Shown one piece after another: positions 55,494-57,082 of a stretch of DNA of 57,082 bases; positions within the stretch are counted from its first letter, which is position 1, and the number at the start of each line of letters is the position of its first letter. Made by a program: the position numbers and the translations under genes. Under the pieces are notes generated by a model. The model was not told where the DNA came from. It saw nothing but the letters and a program-made list of their open reading frames with translations, and did no database searches. The stretch lies in NCBI GenBank assembly GCA_964366055.1, contig CAYISE010000001.1, positions 1-57,082 of the forward strand. The letters are read 5' to 3'. The DNA comes from JBBTQX01 sp964366055. Lineage in GTDB: Bacteria > Patescibacteriota > Minisyncoccia > UBA6257 > GWB1-50-10.

Positions 55494-56189
55494 ATGTCCG
55501 AACAAACTCTTCTCAAAGTGGAAAATCTTTCCGTGATTCTTGATAAGCAAAAAATCATCAAGGATGTTTCTTTTGAACTGAAAAAAGAGGAGGTGCTGGC
55601 GATTGTGGGCCCGAACGGCGCGGGAAAATCGGTGCTCTTGAAAACTCTGCTGGGACTCTTCCCTCTCGCGAGCGGAAAAATTGAGTGGGCGCCCGGCGTC
55701 ACCTGCGGTTATCTCCCCCAGCGATTTCATATTGAGAATTATCTCCCGATGACGGTGGAGGAATTTTTGAAACTGAAACCGAGTCCGAAATATTCCATCA
55801 ATGAGGTGCTGAAATTGGTTGAAATAGACAAACATTGGCTCAATAAAAATCTGGCGACATTTTCCAGCGGCCAGCTCCAGAAAATTTTGCTCGCTTGGGC
55901 GATTATTGACCAGCCGCAGATTCTACTCTTTGACGAGCCGACCGAAAATGTGGACGTGGTGGCGCAGGAATCAATCTACGATCTCCTGCATCATCTTCAG
56001 GATACCCTGCGTATCGCTTCAATAATAATTTCGCATGACCTGACCGTCGTTTACCGCTACGCCAATCAGGTTCTTTGTCTGAACCACGCAATGACCTGCT
56101 ACGGCGAACCGCGGGAGATACTGACCACTAAAACCCTCTCCGAACTTTACGGCGACCACGCTTTTTTCCACCATCATCATTTTAACTAA
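55494..56189 (+). CDS. Zinc/manganese-type ABC transporter, ATP-binding protein
   Basis: 231 residues from ATG 55494 (MSEQTLLKVENLSVILD). Walker A GPNGAGKS, a Q-loop in GYLPQRFHIENYLP, signature FSSGQLQKILLAWAI (LSGGQ variant with Ser) and Walker B LLFDEPTENVDVVAQ. HFHHHHFN-like histidines at the C-terminus (AFFHHHHFN) suggest metal handling. The family includes ZnuC and MntB. It is followed 10 nt later by its permease; the substrate-binding protein is not within the window. Confidence 0.88.
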   Translation: MSEQTLLKVENLSVILDKQKIIKDVSFELKKEEVLAIVGPNGAGKSVLLKTLLGLFPLASGKIEWAPGVTCGYLPQRFHIENYLPMTVEEFLKLKPSPKYSINEVLKLVEIDKHWLNKNLATFSSGQLQKILLAWAIIDQPQILLFDEPTENVDVVAQESIYDLLHHLQDTLRIASIIISHDLTVVYRYANQVLCLNHAMTCYGEPREILTTKTLSELYGDHAFFHHHHFN

Positions 56190-56199
56190 AAATTAAATT

Positions 56200-56964
56200 A
56201 TGTCTGACATTTTCATCTATGCCTTAATATCCGGAATTTTCGTGGCGGCGGCGAGCGGACTCACGGGCTCGTTTTTGATTCTCCGCAAAATGTCGCTTTT
56301 ATCCGACGCGCTTTCCCACGTGGCGCTCCCGGGCATCGCGCTGGGAATAGTCCTGAAATTCGCGCCGATTTGGGGCGGCCTCGCTTCTCTCTTTGTCGGC
56401 GTGATTTTAATCTGGCTCATTGAGGCGAAAACCAAACTCGCCACCGAGTCCGTAACCGGCGTACTTTTTGTAACCGCGCTCGCCGTGGGCGCGCTCCTTA
56501 TCCCCGAACAGGATTTATTGGAGGCCTTCTTCGGAAGCGTGGAGAAGATCACCCTGAATCAGATTTTGTTCCAAACCATTCTCGCTATCGCCATTGTCGG
56601 CTTCATCCTTAAATACCTGAAATCGCTCACGCTTTTTTCCATCGCGCCGGATTTAGGAATTTCAATAAAAATCTCGCCGGTAAAAATGCAACTATTGCTC
56701 TTGATTCTGATAGCGCTCACCATCGCGATTGGCATCAGTTTCGTGGGCGTGCTTTTAATCAGCGCGCTTTCCATCATCCCCGCGGCTACCGCCCGGAATC
56801 TGGCGAGCGGCTTCAATTCTTTTATTTACGTTTCCATCGCTCTTTCGGTCTTCTCCCTTACCGGCGGATTGTTAATCGGATATATCCATAACGTTAATCC
56901 CGGCATCGCCACGGTGCTCATCAGCGCGACGTTGTTCGGTTTAAGTTTGCTGAAGAAGAAATGA
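56200..56964 (+). CDS. Zinc/manganese-type ABC transporter permease (ZnuB family)
   Basis: 254 residues with about 8-9 helices. SGLTGSFLILRKMSLLSDAL and SHVALPGIALGIVL form the conserved N-terminal ABC-3 region, including the LSDALSHxxLPG motif; ISFVGVLLISALSIIPAATA is the EAA-like coupling segment. It forms a dimer with the ATPase above to import Zn2+ or Mn2+. It lies at the right edge with no further gene seen. Confidence 0.88.
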   Translation: MSDIFIYALISGIFVAAASGLTGSFLILRKMSLLSDALSHVALPGIALGIVLKFAPIWGGLASLFVGVILIWLIEAKTKLATESVTGVLFVTALAVGALLIPEQDLLEAFFGSVEKITLNQILFQTILAIAIVGFILKYLKSLTLFSIAPDLGISIKISPVKMQLLLLILIALTIAIGISFVGVLLISALSIIPAATARNLASGFNSFIYVSIALSVFSLTGGLLIGYIHNVNPGIATVLISATLFGLSLLKKK

Positions 56965-57082
56965 ATTTTTCCGCGCCCAATTCTAAACTTTGCGCGAACC
57001 CATTTTGAGCGGAACGACTGAACCGCCCCGCCGCCCCACCCAAAACCACGCCCCAACACACAAAACTTTTGTTGGCATTATT
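56965..57082. other. Right-edge intergenic sequence, nothing recognised
   Basis: 118 nt after the permease stop. The last 50 nt are C-rich and G-poor (runs like CCGCCCCGCCGCCCC) then a short ACAAAA/TTTTGT inverted repeat. I see no gene, RNA or clear terminator here. Confidence 0.5.

Overview
The window looks like a chromosome segment of an uncultured Patescibacteria/CPR bacterium, most likely Parcubacteria-like. This is inferred from gene content and style, since there is no rRNA here to place it. The pointers are surface proteins built on a signal peptide, a short coiled coil and a peptidoglycan-binding domain; a very large glycan-assembly island; tightly packed genes with 1-40 nt overlaps; almost no Shine-Dalgarno sequences; and start codons often only 6-8 nt after a -10 box. 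UGA behaves as a stop codon.

Region 1 (1-37.8 kb) is a surface-glycan island. A nine-gene minus-strand operon (7333 to beyond 1) carries DUF5989 and SxtJ-like small membrane proteins, a NodU-type carbamoyltransferase, a DegT aminotransferase, an FkbM methyltransferase, three glycosyltransferases and a WecB-type epimerase cut by the window edge. An eleven-gene minus operon (21299 to 8614) carries a two-subunit thiamine-diphosphate E1 enzyme without E2/E3, a CmcI-like enzyme, a GT2, a polytopic GT, a Nudix hydrolase, a UDP-sugar dehydrogenase, an SDR epimerase, a glycosyltransferase fused to a beta-propeller, an SGNH hydrolase and a GT4. Smaller groups between 21.3 and 29.9 kb hold epimerases, cupins, a nucleotidyltransferase, GTs and a Nudix protein. 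A six-gene minus operon (35585 to 29876) holds a UDP-glucuronate-epimerase-like SDR, methyltransferases, an RmlC-like epimerase and a GT9. A two-gene unit (37819 to 35910) holds an O-antigen ligase/polymerase-like protein and a TPR-like protein. Together they could make unusual, possibly branched, carbamoylated or methylated NDP-sugars, assemble a glycan and ligate or polymerise it at the cell surface.

Region 2 (37.9-44.8 kb) is a surface-protein block. It opens with an AT-rich RAYT-type transposase bracketed by, and containing, copies of one 21-nt palindrome. Then come a frameshifted peptidoglycan-binding protein, a tail-fibre-like repeat protein and an 1140-residue S-layer-like protein whose long upstream region contains a candidate small RNA with its own promoter and terminator.

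Region 3 (44.8-57.1 kb) is housekeeping: ClpB behind a CIRCE-like operator; a TrpR/YerC-like regulator flanked by matching palindromes; an HtrA protease and SIMPL protein pair; a cysteine desulfurase interrupted in frame by a palindromic element; a Nudix protein; a cobalamin adenosyltransferase; tRNA-His and tRNA-Phe, each 4-6 nt upstream of a start codon; a DedA-like protein; a pterin dehydratase; a C39-like peptidase; and a Zn/Mn-type ABC transporter.

The strongest leads are the orphan E1 pair in a sugar locus, the palindromic elements inserted in frame in essential-type genes, the palindrome-flanked TrpR-like gene, and the repeated promoter and tRNA arrangements that predict leaderless translation.
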